Positions 1 through 8,163 of a stretch of DNA of 64,000 nucleotides are shown here, in pieces. Position 1 is the first letter of the stretch; each line of letters begins with the position of its first letter. This DNA is from an uncultured Clostridia bacterium (GTDB lineage: Bacteria; Bacillota; Clostridia; Lachnospirales; CAG-274), in assembly GCA_910579745.1 (NCBI GenBank), contig CAJTVH010000008.1:29722-93721 (forward strand), in the 5' to 3' direction. A program made the position numbers and the translations under genes. Under the pieces are notes generated by a model, which was not told the DNA's origin, did not search any database, and worked only from the letters and a program-made list of their open reading frames with translations.

Positions 1-2597
1 TTGTTAAGCGCCGCTATAGGAGACAAAGCGTTAACATCCATATTGTCAATTTCATCATAAATTAATTTCATAACTATAAACAAGCTTTCATCAATATCAT
101 TTTCAGTGACAAAACTTACGCCGCTTGACGGTCTCGCGGTATATTTTATATTCTCTCCAGACGAGGCTTTTGGTCTTACGCTGTTTGAGCCCTCGTCAAC
201 AAGAAGCTTTAAAATTTCCTTTGACCTATCAATCACACTGTCTGGAATCCCCGCTAATTTAGCCACATGAATGCCATAACTTTTATCAGCGCCGCCTCGG
301 ATAATTTTTCTTAGAAAAATAACATTCTCACCGCTTTCCTGTACGGAAACGCGGTAATTTCTAACGCCTTCTATTTTACCCTCAAGGTCTGTAAGCTCAT
401 GATAATGGGTAGCGAAAAGAGTGCGCGCTCCTATTTTAAGAGCTATATGCTCAAGTACCGCCCAAGCGATGCTAAGACCGTCATATGTACTCGTTCCTCT
501 GCCAATCTCGTCGAGAATAAGAAGGCTCTTTTCCGTAGCGTTGTTTAATATATTGGCTACCTCGCTCATCTCAACCATAAAAGTACTCTGCCCCGTGGCA
601 AGGTCGTCGGAAGCGCCTACCCTTGTAAAAATCCTGTCGCATATTCCGAAAACAGCTTTTTCGGCAGGAACAAAGCTTCCCGTCTGCGCCATAACAGAGA
701 GTAAAGCGGCTTGACGCATATAAGTGGATTTTCCAGCCATATTAGGTCCCGTAATAATAGATAATCTTTTATCATCTGTGTTGAGCGTAACATCGTTCGG
801 TATAAAAGTTTCCGTTCCGGTAAGCTCGACAACAGGGTGCCTCCCCCCTATAACTTCCGTTTCCCTGTCATTCGCTATTTCCGGTCTTATATATCCGTTA
901 GCGTAGGCGGCTTCTCCCAAAGATTGAAAAACGTCAACCTCAGCAATATAATTAGCGGTTTTCTGAATCCTCTCAATTTGCGCGGCGACTTTTTCGCGAA
1001 CTTCGCAGAATAATGAATACTCAAGCTCAACCACTTTTTCCTCCGCGCCTAAAACCATTTCCTCAATTTCTTTAAGTTCCGGCGTAATATACCTCTCGCA
1101 GTTAGCGAGAGTCTGTTTTCTTATATATCTGTCGGGAACAAGAGAAATATTTGAGTTTGTAACCTCTATATAATAACCAAATACCTTGTTATATTTTATT
1201 TTGAGATTTTTAATGCCCGTTTTTTCTTTTTCCTCTCTCTCAAGATTTAAAATCCAGTCTGAGCCTTTTTCCTTCGCCTCTCTAAGCTTGTCCACTTCCT
1301 CGTTATACCCGCTCTTAATAAGATTTCCGTCACGTAAAGTAAAAGGAGCCTCCTCTTTCACGGAAGCGAGAAGTAATTCATAAATATCTTTAAGCTCGTC
1401 AAAATCATCGTAAATTTCTTTTACACCATCAGAAACAAAATTCTTAAGATTATCGTGAAGAGCCGGCAAATACTCCAAAGAATTACGCAAAGAAAGAAGG
1501 TCTTTGGCGTTCGCCGTTTTATATATAACCTTACCCATAATTCTTTCTATGTCATAAATCGTGTTAAGCAGCTCTTTTATTTCCTCTCTCTCAATAATAT
1601 TATCCTTAAAAACCCCCACGCTGTCAAGACGTGTATCAATTCTCGCCTTGTCGAGAAGAGGCTGTTCAAGCCATTTTCTTAAAAGTCTCGCCCCCATGGA
1701 TGTTTTTGTCTTGTCAAGAACCCACAAAAGAGAGCCCTTTTTCCCGCCGTCCCTGGCGTTCGACGTAAGCTCAAGATTTCTTCTTGATGATAAATCCAGC
1801 ACCATATAGTTTTCCGATGAATATTTTTTAATTGACGATATATTTCCGAGATTGTTTTTTTGAGTATCCGTGAGATAGTCGAATAACGCCCCAGCGGCGC
1901 ATACGCAGTCCTGATTTTTATCATCTATTCCAAAACCTAAAAGATTAAAAGTCTTAAAATGATTGCAGAGTTTTATGGAAGCGTCTTGATATTTAAAAGC
2001 CCAATCGTAATAGACGTTAAGCTTAATATCAAAAATACCGCTTATATTTTCGCTTATGTGAAGTTTGTCATTACATATTATTTCTGACGGGTTATACTTA
2101 GCGATTTCATCAATAACTTTATTCTCATTCTCTATTGAAAATTCCGTTGTAAGAAACTCTCCCGTCGAAATATCACATACGGAAAATCCAAAACCTTTCC
2201 CCTCGTAGATACACGCTATATAGTTATTTTTCCCCTCTTCCAAAATGTTTGAGTCGAGCACCGTACCCGGCGTAATAACTCTTATAACCTCTCTTTTAAC
2301 AAGAGTTTTAGATTTTTTAGGGTCTTCGGTCTGCTCGCACACAGCGACCCTATAACCTTTCTCAATAAGCTTTGATATATAGCTGTCGGCTGAATGAAAA
2401 GGTATTCCACACATAGGGGCCTTTTCCTCAGCCCCGCAGCTTTTTCCTGTAAGGGCGATTTCAAGCTCTTTTGACGCGGTAACGGCATCGCCGAAAAAAA
2501 GCTCATAAAAATCGCCGAGCCTAAAAAACAAAAGACAGTGTTCATATTCTTTCTTTATCTTTAAATACTGCTCCATCATGGGAGTGTAATTAGCCAT
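1..2597 (-). CDS. mutS: DNA mismatch repair ATPase MutS (3' end outside window)
   Basis: MutS recognises base mismatches and small loops and, with MutL, starts mismatch repair. The reading frame is open from the ATG at 2597 to the window edge, giving about 865 residues against a usual 850-900, so only the extreme C-terminus is missing. Near the N-terminus the mismatch-binding motif GDFYELF is visible. The C-terminal ATPase domain has the Walker A stretch TGPNMAGKST (about residue 617), followed by LLILDEIGRGTSTYDG and the FATHYHEL segment. The start is supported by TAAGGAGGG, which overlaps the stop region of the upstream ricA-like gene. The order miaB - ricA-like - mutS matches the B. subtilis miaB-ricA-cotE-mutS-mutL region without cotE. 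mutL may follow to the left (inference). Confidence 0.97.
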   Translation of the reverse strand, partial: MANYTPMMEQYLKIKKEYEHCLLFFRLGDFYELFFGDAVTASKELEIALTGKSCGAEEKAPMCGIPFHSADSYISKLIEKGYRVAVCEQTEDPKKSKTLVKREVIRVITPGTVLDSNILEEGKNNYIACIYEGKGFGFSVCDISTGEFLTTEFSIENENKVIDEIAKYNPSEIICNDKLHISENISGIFDIKLNVYYDWAFKYQDASIKLCNHFKTFNLLGFGIDDKNQDCVCAAGALFDYLTDTQKNNLGNISSIKKYSSENYMVLDLSSRRNLELTSNARDGGKKGSLLWVLDKTKTSMGARLLRKWLEQPLLDKARIDTRLDSVGVFKDNIIEREEIKELLNTIYDIERIMGKVIYKTANAKDLLSLRNSLEYLPALHDNLKNFVSDGVKEIYDDFDELKDIYELLLASVKEEAPFTLRDGNLIKSGYNEEVDKLREAKEKGSDWILNLEREEKEKTGIKNLKIKYNKVFGYYIEVTNSNISLVPDRYIRKQTLANCERYITPELKEIEEMVLGAEEKVVELEYSLFCEVREKVAAQIERIQKTANYIAEVDVFQSLGEAAYANGYIRPEIANDRETEVIGGRHPVVELTGTETFIPNDVTLNTDDKRLSIITGPNMAGKSTYMRQAALLSVMAQTGSFVPAEKAVFGICDRIFTRVGASDDLATGQSTFMVEMSEVANILNNATEKSLLILDEIGRGTSTYDGLSIAWAVLEHIALKIGARTLFATHYHELTDLEGKIEGVRNYRVSVQESGENVIFLRKIIRGGADKSYGIHVAKLAGIPDSVIDRSKEILKLLVDEGSNSVRPKASSGENIKYTARPSSGVSFVTENDIDESLFIVMKLIYDEIDNMDVNALSPIAALN

Positions 2598-2609
2598 TTT
2601 CAACCCTCC

Positions 2610-3002
2610 TTAATGACAGCCCCCGCATGAGGAACAGCTTCCCGTACATCCTTCGCTCTCCTCTTCGTCTTTTAAAACGGTTTCTTTGAGAATGTTCAAA
2701 ACGGAATTAACAAGAGTGTTAAATTTGTCCTCAGCGTCCATAAGTTCTTTAACAACAGCGTTTTCTTTCGCTTTCTCCCCAAGAACGTTAAGTTTTTGAA
2801 TCTCAGATTTAAGTTCTTCCTCCGATATACTTCCGTCTCCCGCTTTAGAACGCAGAATGTTTCTATACATCATATATTCCGTCAAAACCTTTTTAGCGTC
2901 ATCGTCGCCTCCATATATAAACTTAGCGTCATAAAGCCTCTTTCCCTCTTTAGTCTCAAGAATCATTTCACCAAGCTCTCTCGCTTTTTCATATACCGTC
3001 AT
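2610..3002 (-). CDS. YlbF/YmcA-family (RicA-like) protein with Cys-rich tail
   Basis: This 130-residue protein is almost entirely helical by composition (MTVYEKARELGEMI...). It fits the YlbF/YmcA family, whose B. subtilis members RicA (YmcA) and RicF (YlbF), with RicT (YaaT), form a complex affecting RNase Y-dependent mRNA processing, competence, sporulation and biofilm formation. That complex has been reported to carry 4Fe-4S clusters. The C-terminus is an acidic linker followed by CTGSCSSCGGCH, four cysteines within twelve residues, which fits metal or Fe-S binding (inference). Its position 34 nt after miaB and 12 nt before mutS is the B. subtilis ymcA position, so RicA is the better assignment than RicF. 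The exact subfamily is not proven. Confidence 0.85.
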   Translation of the reverse strand: MTVYEKARELGEMILETKEGKRLYDAKFIYGGDDDAKKVLTEYMMYRNILRSKAGDGSISEEELKSEIQKLNVLGEKAKENAVVKELMDAEDKFNTLVNSVLNILKETVLKDEEESEGCTGSCSSCGGCH

Positions 3003-3036
3003 AATTTAAACAATCCCTTCCTTAAATAGTATAAAC

Positions 3037-4476
3037 TCACACACTCTTTCCAATTAAATAAAACGTTTTACAATCTATAATCTCAACCTCCGCTATATTC
3101 CCTATTACACCCTTATCCGCCTCAAAATGAACAAGGCTGTTGTCCTCAAGCCTGCCCGTTATAAACCTCTCGTCGCTCCCGCTTACATCTTCCGCCAAAA
3201 CCTTATAGACTTTTCCTATATGACTTTTGTTCTTTTCATATACAACCGGATTAAGAGCGTTAATAACCCTGTTAAACTGTTTTTTGACATCATCCTCCGG
3301 AATTTGATTTTCCATAGCTGCAGCGGGTGTTCCAGTTCTTTTTGAGTAAATAAAAGTAAACGCCCCGTTAAACTTAACTTTCTCAATGACGTCGATAGTC
3401 TCATCAACGTCATTGGCTGTCTCTCCCGGAAATCCCACTATTATATCGGTAGTAATGGCTATGTTGGGAATTTTCTCTTTTATTTTTGAGACAAGCTCAA
3501 GATATTTCTCTTTTGTATACTTTCTGTTCATCTTTTCAAGGATACGGTCGCTGCCCGACTGAAACGGGAGATGTATATGCCCGCAAACCCTATCGCACTC
3601 CGCCATGACTGAGATAAGTTCGTCCGATAAATCTTTAGGGTGGCTTGTCATAAATCTTATTCTCTCGATTCCGTCAATATTATTCACCATTCTTAAAAGT
3701 TTGGCGAAATTAATGTTCTCGTCAAGATTTTTACCGTAAGAATTGACATTCTGCCCCAGAAGCGTAACCTCTCTAACACCGTCTTTCACTAAAGCCCTAA
3801 TCTCGTTTAAAATATCAAAAGAGCTCCGGCTCCGTTCTCTTCCTCTCACATAAGGAACAATACAGTAAGAACAGAAATTATCACACCCAAACATAATATT
3901 AACGCTTGATTTAAATTTATACTTTCTTATACTCGGCAAATCCTCCACTATCTCGCCATGTTCTTTCCAAATATCAAATACGGGCCCGTCCGTCTCAATA
4001 TTTGTAAAAATAAGCTCAGGAAGCTTATACAAATTAAAAGTACCGAAAACAATATCAACATGCCTGTATTTCTTTCTGATTGTCTCCACAACGTCATTCT
4101 CCTGCATCATACATCCGCAAAGAGCGATTTTCATAAATGGATTGGAAGCTTTGGCGTGTTTAAGATAGCCTAAGTTGCCGTAAACCTTATTTTCAGCGTT
4201 CTCCCGTACACAGCAAGTGTTATAAATTATAAAATCAGCGTTTTTCTCACAATCAGCGTCAACAAATCCCATTTGCTTAAGCATACCGTCAATTTTTTCC
4301 GAATCATGGGCATTCATCTGACATCCGAAAGTTGATATAAACATAGTTTTTTTCCTGTTGTTCTCTTTCTCAAACTCATCATTTAAATCTTTTATTTTAT
4401 TTATAAAAACCTTTTGCCGTTCAAGCTCTTCTCTTGAAACGTTAGGAGCTTTTCCATCTGAATTATAACCGTTCAA
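3037..4476 (-). CDS. miaB: tRNA-2-methylthio-N6-dimethylallyladenosine synthase MiaB
   Basis: MiaB is a radical-SAM methylthiotransferase that converts i6A37 to ms2i6A37 in tRNAs reading UNN codons. The N-terminal domain has its three cluster-binding cysteine sites (FGCQMN, NTCCVREN, CGCMMQ). The radical-SAM C-x3-C-x2-C motif is in FGCDNFCSYCIVPYVRG, and a TRAM-like domain closes the protein. The open frame runs upstream to 4539. I prefer a TTG start at 4476, because GGGGGG lies 7 nt before it. The upstream ATG at 4500 has no ribosome binding site and sits almost on the expected transcription start of the extended -10 promoter at 4510-4518. The chosen start gives 479 residues, normal for clostridial MiaB with its N-terminal extension. 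It is probably the first gene of a miaB-ricA-mutS operon. Confidence 0.96.
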   Translation of the reverse strand: MNGYNSDGKAPNVSREELERQKVFINKIKDLNDEFEKENNRKKTMFISTFGCQMNAHDSEKIDGMLKQMGFVDADCEKNADFIIYNTCCVRENAENKVYGNLGYLKHAKASNPFMKIALCGCMMQENDVVETIRKKYRHVDIVFGTFNLYKLPELIFTNIETDGPVFDIWKEHGEIVEDLPSIRKYKFKSSVNIMFGCDNFCSYCIVPYVRGRERSRSSFDILNEIRALVKDGVREVTLLGQNVNSYGKNLDENINFAKLLRMVNNIDGIERIRFMTSHPKDLSDELISVMAECDRVCGHIHLPFQSGSDRILEKMNRKYTKEKYLELVSKIKEKIPNIAITTDIIVGFPGETANDVDETIDVIEKVKFNGAFTFIYSKRTGTPAAAMENQIPEDDVKKQFNRVINALNPVVYEKNKSHIGKVYKVLAEDVSGSDERFITGRLEDNSLVHFEADKGVIGNIAEVEIIDCKTFYLIGKSV

Positions 4477-4509
4477 AATTATACCCCCCAAAAAAATCAT
4501 TTGATTTTT

Positions 4510-4518
4510 ATTATAACA
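4510..4518 (-). promoter_or_regulatory. Extended -10 promoter of miaB-ricA-mutS
   Basis: On the minus strand the sequence reads TGTTATAAT, a perfect TATAAT (4510-4515) preceded by an extended TGn. No good -35 hexamer is seen at 16-18 nt, which is tolerated by extended -10 promoters. The predicted transcript start, near 4503, makes upstream miaB starts unlikely. Confidence 0.6.
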
Positions 4519-4539
4519 CAAAAAATATTCAATTTCCAC

Positions 4540-4890
4540 AACAAAAAAGCTATAAACTTGAAAAATATAATCCTTTTATCTATGTTTTATATAGTCAATA
4601 AGCTAAAAACAAACAAATTAATATTGTTTTAAGTCTAATTATATCGAACCAATAAAATAATGATCAAAAAGACTCTAACAAACCTGATATATCAAGTACT
4701 TACTTCATTGATTGGAGCTAAAAATTTTACAAATCGCCGCGGAAGCGTATAATTTTTACCTATAACTTCCTTTTGGCGTCTCCCCGCCCACAAAAAAGGG
4801 TTCCGCCATACTAAATAATTAGTACAGCGGAACCCTTTTTCAGTACAATTAACTTGAGGATAAACAATAAATTGATTTACTATATACCCA
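4540..4890. other. Intergenic region with a solo MITE-2-like end
   Basis: This AT-rich gap separates the miaB promoter from the anti-sigma gene. At about 4590-4617 it has TATAGTCAATAAGCTAAAAA followed by CAAACAA, which resembles the right terminal arm of the MITE family 2 copies at 27.9 and 13.0 kb. No matching second end was found, so it looks like a decayed remnant. The terminator at 4792-4841 is listed separately. No gene is seen. Confidence 0.4.
4792..4841 (-). terminator. Rho-independent terminator of the ECF sigma/anti-sigma operon
   Basis: A perfect inverted repeat (AAAAAGGGTTCCGC / GCGGAACCCTTTTT) with a 20-nt AT-rich loop has A/T runs on both sides. It lies about 50 nt past the stop of the anti-sigma-like gene and could work in both directions. 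Confidence 0.85.
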
Positions 4891-5775
4891 CTATTCGCTT
4901 AAATCAAAACTGTCAATAATATTTCTTCTTTCATCCTCGCTAAAATTATAGAACGTAAAAGAATATTGATAATCACCTATTGACGTAAAATAAATATTGG
5001 CTGTTCTTTCCTTTGTCTCATCACTCTCATTAAATTTATCAAATTTATATCCCTTCGGTGAGACATATTCCCCATGGCTTCCCTCATCCATATCAGTGCT
5101 TGTTAAAGCGGAAACGCCTTCCTCAAAATTCATCTTTCTAACAGTAATACCAAAAGCCTTAGTATATATGTCGCCGTAAGTCGCCCAAATCGTAGAAGAA
5201 GAGTTATTTTCCCCAAACTCTATCTTTGAGCCCTTAATCGCCGATATTTCCAAATCCGGCATAACTTTCGGAAGAACTACTTTCATTCCGAGATACTTCT
5301 CGGCTTCCTCAATAGAGTTAAAAGATTTTTCCTCTATGTCTGATGCTTTTCCTATTCCGATTTCAGAAGAACTTTCGCCCGTAAGCGCTTTTGGTATACT
5401 TTTCTCTATTTCATCTAAAGCATTCTCATCAAAGTCTGAGTCAGATGAAAGGGTATAAAATTTATCCCCATCCGAAAAAACATATTGCTTAAAGAGAGAT
5501 GAACCGCTTACCCCAACACCGACTACAGCGACAATAGCCGCCGCTATAGCAACCATTCTTTTAAAATTAACTTTTCTTTTCATTTTAATACCGCCTTTCT
5601 CAATTTCGCGTTTAACGCTTTTCACGAACTCTTCCACATTATCCGGCTCAATAGAATCGTTATCAATATCTGAAATCTCATTTAACAGTATATCAATCTC
5701 TTCCATATTTCCGTCGTCTATAGCGTTATCAAGTTTTATACGTAAATCAACGAGGTTATTTTTATTTTCTGTCAT
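4891..5775 (-). CDS. Membrane anti-sigma-like protein (DUF4367-type outer domain)
   Basis: The 294-residue protein has a roughly 70-residue acidic cytoplasmic N-terminus. One transmembrane helix follows at about 72-92 (MVAIAAAIVAVVGVGVSG), then an outer domain of about 200 residues. The outer C-terminal half (EEAEKYLGMKVVLPKVMP..., ending in a YQYSFTFYNFSEDERRNIIDSF segment) resembles the DUF4367 domain found behind ECF sigma factors in Clostridia. It lies 85 nt downstream of an ECF sigma gene, so I infer that it holds the sigma factor at the membrane and senses an envelope signal. No canonical zinc anti-sigma HxxxCxxC motif is visible. The start has AAGGAGG 8 nt upstream. Confidence 0.75.
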   Translation of the reverse strand: MTENKNNLVDLRIKLDNAIDDGNMEEIDILLNEISDIDNDSIEPDNVEEFVKSVKREIEKGGIKMKRKVNFKRMVAIAAAIVAVVGVGVSGSSLFKQYVFSDGDKFYTLSSDSDFDENALDEIEKSIPKALTGESSSEIGIGKASDIEEKSFNSIEEAEKYLGMKVVLPKVMPDLEISAIKGSKIEFGENNSSSTIWATYGDIYTKAFGITVRKMNFEEGVSALTSTDMDEGSHGEYVSPKGYKFDKFNESDETKERTANIYFTSIGDYQYSFTFYNFSEDERRNIIDSFDLSE

Positions 5776-5860
5776 GACAAATACCTCCTTTTTTTGTAAA
5801 TTTAATCGATTAACATTTACATCTATATATGGATTATTTTTCTCAATGTAACAAAAATTC

Positions 5861-6388
5861 TTAAAACTTTTTTTCAGCTAGTTCTTTAATCAGACCTTTT
5901 ATTTCTTTTCTTAATCTTACATATCTCATTCGAACCGCCGAATACTCAATACCAAGTTCTCTCGCTATTTCTTCCATAGGTTTCATTTTTATGTAATAAA
6001 GGTTATACAAATTTCTTTTATCACCGCTAAGCATATCCAAAATATCCGAAACATAATCAAACTCGTTAATCTCTCTGTCAATCATATCTGAAATTTCCCA
6101 TGTGCCGCCGCTTATGTTTCCGACGTCATCACTGTTAATTTCCTTTGTTAGTTTATTATAAATCTCTCTTTTATGGCGTCTTGTCAAATTTTTAGCGGTT
6201 TGAAAAATAAACCCGCCTATATTGGGATGTTTAAAAACATATTCTATTTTTTCATACACAACTAAAAAAACGTTCTGCGTTATATCTCTGGCGGAAGATT
6301 CATCTTTAATGTTAAAATAGACATATTTCAATATTTTTTCATAATACCGCTCGCACAGCTCATTAAAAAATCTCTCATAGCCGTCCAA
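5861..6388 (-). CDS. ECF-type RNA polymerase sigma factor
   Basis: This is a sigma-70 family protein with only regions 2 and 4. Region 2 contains YYEKILKYVYFNIKDESSARDITQNVFLVVYEKI. Region 4 contains the helix-turn-helix segment MKPMEEIARELGIEYSAVRMRYVRLRKEIK. The open frame extends upstream to 6538, but that part is hydrophobic and unlike sigma factors. GGAGGTG lies 6 nt before a TTG at 6388, giving a normal 175-residue ECF protein starting MDGYERFFNEL. It is followed by the membrane anti-sigma-like gene, the typical pairing. Target promoters cannot be read from this window. Confidence 0.88.
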   Translation of the reverse strand: MDGYERFFNELCERYYEKILKYVYFNIKDESSARDITQNVFLVVYEKIEYVFKHPNIGGFIFQTAKNLTRRHKREIYNKLTKEINSDDVGNISGGTWEISDMIDREINEFDYVSDILDMLSGDKRNLYNLYYIKMKPMEEIARELGIEYSAVRMRYVRLRKEIKGLIKELAEKKF

Positions 6389-6567
6389 TAAAATCACCTC
6401 CATATAATAAACTAATCTCTCATAAAAAAAATAAATATAAAGATTAGTATAAGTTCTCAAAATCACCCCCTTAATCATATATGTCATATTTTTATCAAAC
6501 GTAACAAAATCACCGAATAATAAAAACAAAATCATCACATTTTTATTATCCGGCGTTTTTTAATTTT

Positions 6568-6693
6568 AAGAACCTGTCTAAAAATAAAATAGACTCAAAA
6601 AATCAGCGAAAATAATAGGGTTTTATAAATCACAATAATATTATTTCCGCTGATTTTTGGGATATTTTAATAGTTTTTAAACAAGCTCTAAGC
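6568..6693. repeat. Long hairpin with MITE-like ends, probable gltBD terminator
   Basis: A 20-bp stem with one mismatch (AAAAATCAGCG... at 6597-6616, partner at 6639-6659) lies just after gltD and can act as its terminator on the minus strand. The flanks also pair loosely: AAGAACCTGTCTAAAAA on the left, TTTTTAAACAAGCTCTAAG on the right. The right flank resembles the right end of MITE family 1 (TAGTTTTCAAACACGCTCTA). The element may therefore be a MITE-derived terminator (inference). Confidence 0.55.
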
Positions 6694-6699
6694 TACTCT

Positions 6700-8163
6700 T
6701 TATATACTCTCTAAAAATTTATCACACGCCTCGGCGGCTTCTCTTCCCTCATGAATCGCCCAAACAACGAGACTCTGCCCTCTTCTCATATCGCCCGCGG
6801 CGAAAACGCCTCTAACGTTCGTCTCAAACCTTCCGTATTCAGCCTTAACGTTGCTCCTTTGATCGGTTTCAAGAGAAAGCTGTTTAATAAGGGTATCCTC
6901 TGGTCCAGTAAATCCCATAGCCAAAAGTAAAAGCTGACAGGGCCTTACCTTCTCCGTTCCCGGAATGTGTTTACACACAAGCTTTCCATTTTCCTTTACC
7001 CACTCGACCTGTATGGTGTGAACCTCTTTAATATTACCGCTGTCATCAGAAATAACCCTCGTAACGGTGTTGAGATATTCTCTTGGGTCTTTCCCAAAAA
7101 CCTTAAAGCTTTCCTCCTGCCCGTAATCCGTCTTTTTAATTTTGGGCCATTGCGGCCATGGGTTATTGGAAAGTCTTGCCTTGGGTGCTTCCGGCATAAT
7201 CTCAATTTGAGTGACACTTTTACAGTTATGCCTTATCGCCGTTCCAACACAGTCCGTCCCTGTGTCTCCCCCGCCGATGATAATAACGTCCTTGCCCTCG
7301 GCACTTATATACTTTCTGTCTTTAAGTTCCGAGTCCAAAAGACTTTTTGTATTAGCTTTAAGAAAATCAACGGCGAAGTAAATCCCTTTGGCATCTTTTC
7401 TTCCCTCTGCCTGTAAATCCCTCGCTTTGGTCGCCCCGCAGCATAATACCACAGCGTCGAATTCATTTATAAGCTTTGACACGGAATAATTTTTTCCTAT
7501 CTCAGTGTTAAACTCAAATTTTATACCCTCTTTTTTTAGTATGTCGATACGTCTTTGCACGATTTCTTTATCAAGCTTCATATTTGGAATACCATACATA
7601 AGAAGTCCGCCCGCTCTGTCGGCTCTCTCAAAAACAGTAACGGTGTGCCCCTTTTGATTAAGAATATCGGCGCAGGCGAGCCCAGACGGACCTGATCCTA
7701 CAACGGCAACCCTTTTTTGAGTGGACTTTTTAGGTATACGGGGAACAACTTTCCCTTCCTCAAACATTTTGTCAATTATATGAACCTCAATATTTTTAAC
7801 CGTAACCGGCGGCTCGTTCATACCAAGAGTGCAGGAACCCTCGCACAAGGCGGGGCAAACTCGGCCTGTAAACTCAGGGAAATTACTTGTTTTTGAAAGA
7901 CGGCGATACGCCTCGTCATACTTTCCCCTGTAAACAAGGTCGTTCCACTCAGGTATATAATTTCCCAAAGGACACCCCCCCTCTACGGGCTTTCCCGTAT
8001 GACAGAAAGGAATGCCGCAGTTCATACATCTGGCTCCCTGCTCTCTTAAAGCCTCGGCGTCGAAATGAGTATGAAACTCCTCCCAGTCCTTAATTCTTTC
8101 CTCCGGTAACCTGTCCTTAGGAAGCTTTCTGTCAAATTCCATAAATCCTGTAGGCTTACCCAT
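6700..8163 (-). CDS. gltD: Glutamate synthase (NADPH) small subunit
   Basis: GltD feeds electrons from NAD(P)H through FAD and Fe-S clusters to GltB for glutamate synthesis from glutamine and 2-oxoglutarate. It has 487 residues. The N-terminal Fe-S cysteines are in CMNCGIPFCHTGKPVEGGCP and GRVCPALCEGSCTLG. An FAD Rossmann motif (VAVVGSGPSGLACA) is near residue 150 and an NADPH motif (VIIIGGGDTGTDC) near 295. The C-terminal FAD segment is GVFAAGDMRRGQSLVVWAI. Its start lies 8 nt inside the end of gltB, so the two are translationally coupled. Confidence 0.97.
   Translation of the reverse strand: MGKPTGFMEFDRKLPKDRLPEERIKDWEEFHTHFDAEALREQGARCMNCGIPFCHTGKPVEGGCPLGNYIPEWNDLVYRGKYDEAYRRLSKTSNFPEFTGRVCPALCEGSCTLGMNEPPVTVKNIEVHIIDKMFEEGKVVPRIPKKSTQKRVAVVGSGPSGLACADILNQKGHTVTVFERADRAGGLLMYGIPNMKLDKEIVQRRIDILKKEGIKFEFNTEIGKNYSVSKLINEFDAVVLCCGATKARDLQAEGRKDAKGIYFAVDFLKANTKSLLDSELKDRKYISAEGKDVIIIGGGDTGTDCVGTAIRHNCKSVTQIEIMPEAPKARLSNNPWPQWPKIKKTDYGQEESFKVFGKDPREYLNTVTRVISDDSGNIKEVHTIQVEWVKENGKLVCKHIPGTEKVRPCQLLLLAMGFTGPEDTLIKQLSLETDQRSNVKAEYGRFETNVRGVFAAGDMRRGQSLVVWAIHEGREAAEACDKFLESI

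Noticed and set aside
4477..4539. Upstream starts of miaB at 4539 and 4500
   Set aside because: Neither has a ribosome binding site, and the -10 promoter at 4510-4515 lies inside this stretch. TTG at 4476 behind GGGGGG is better.
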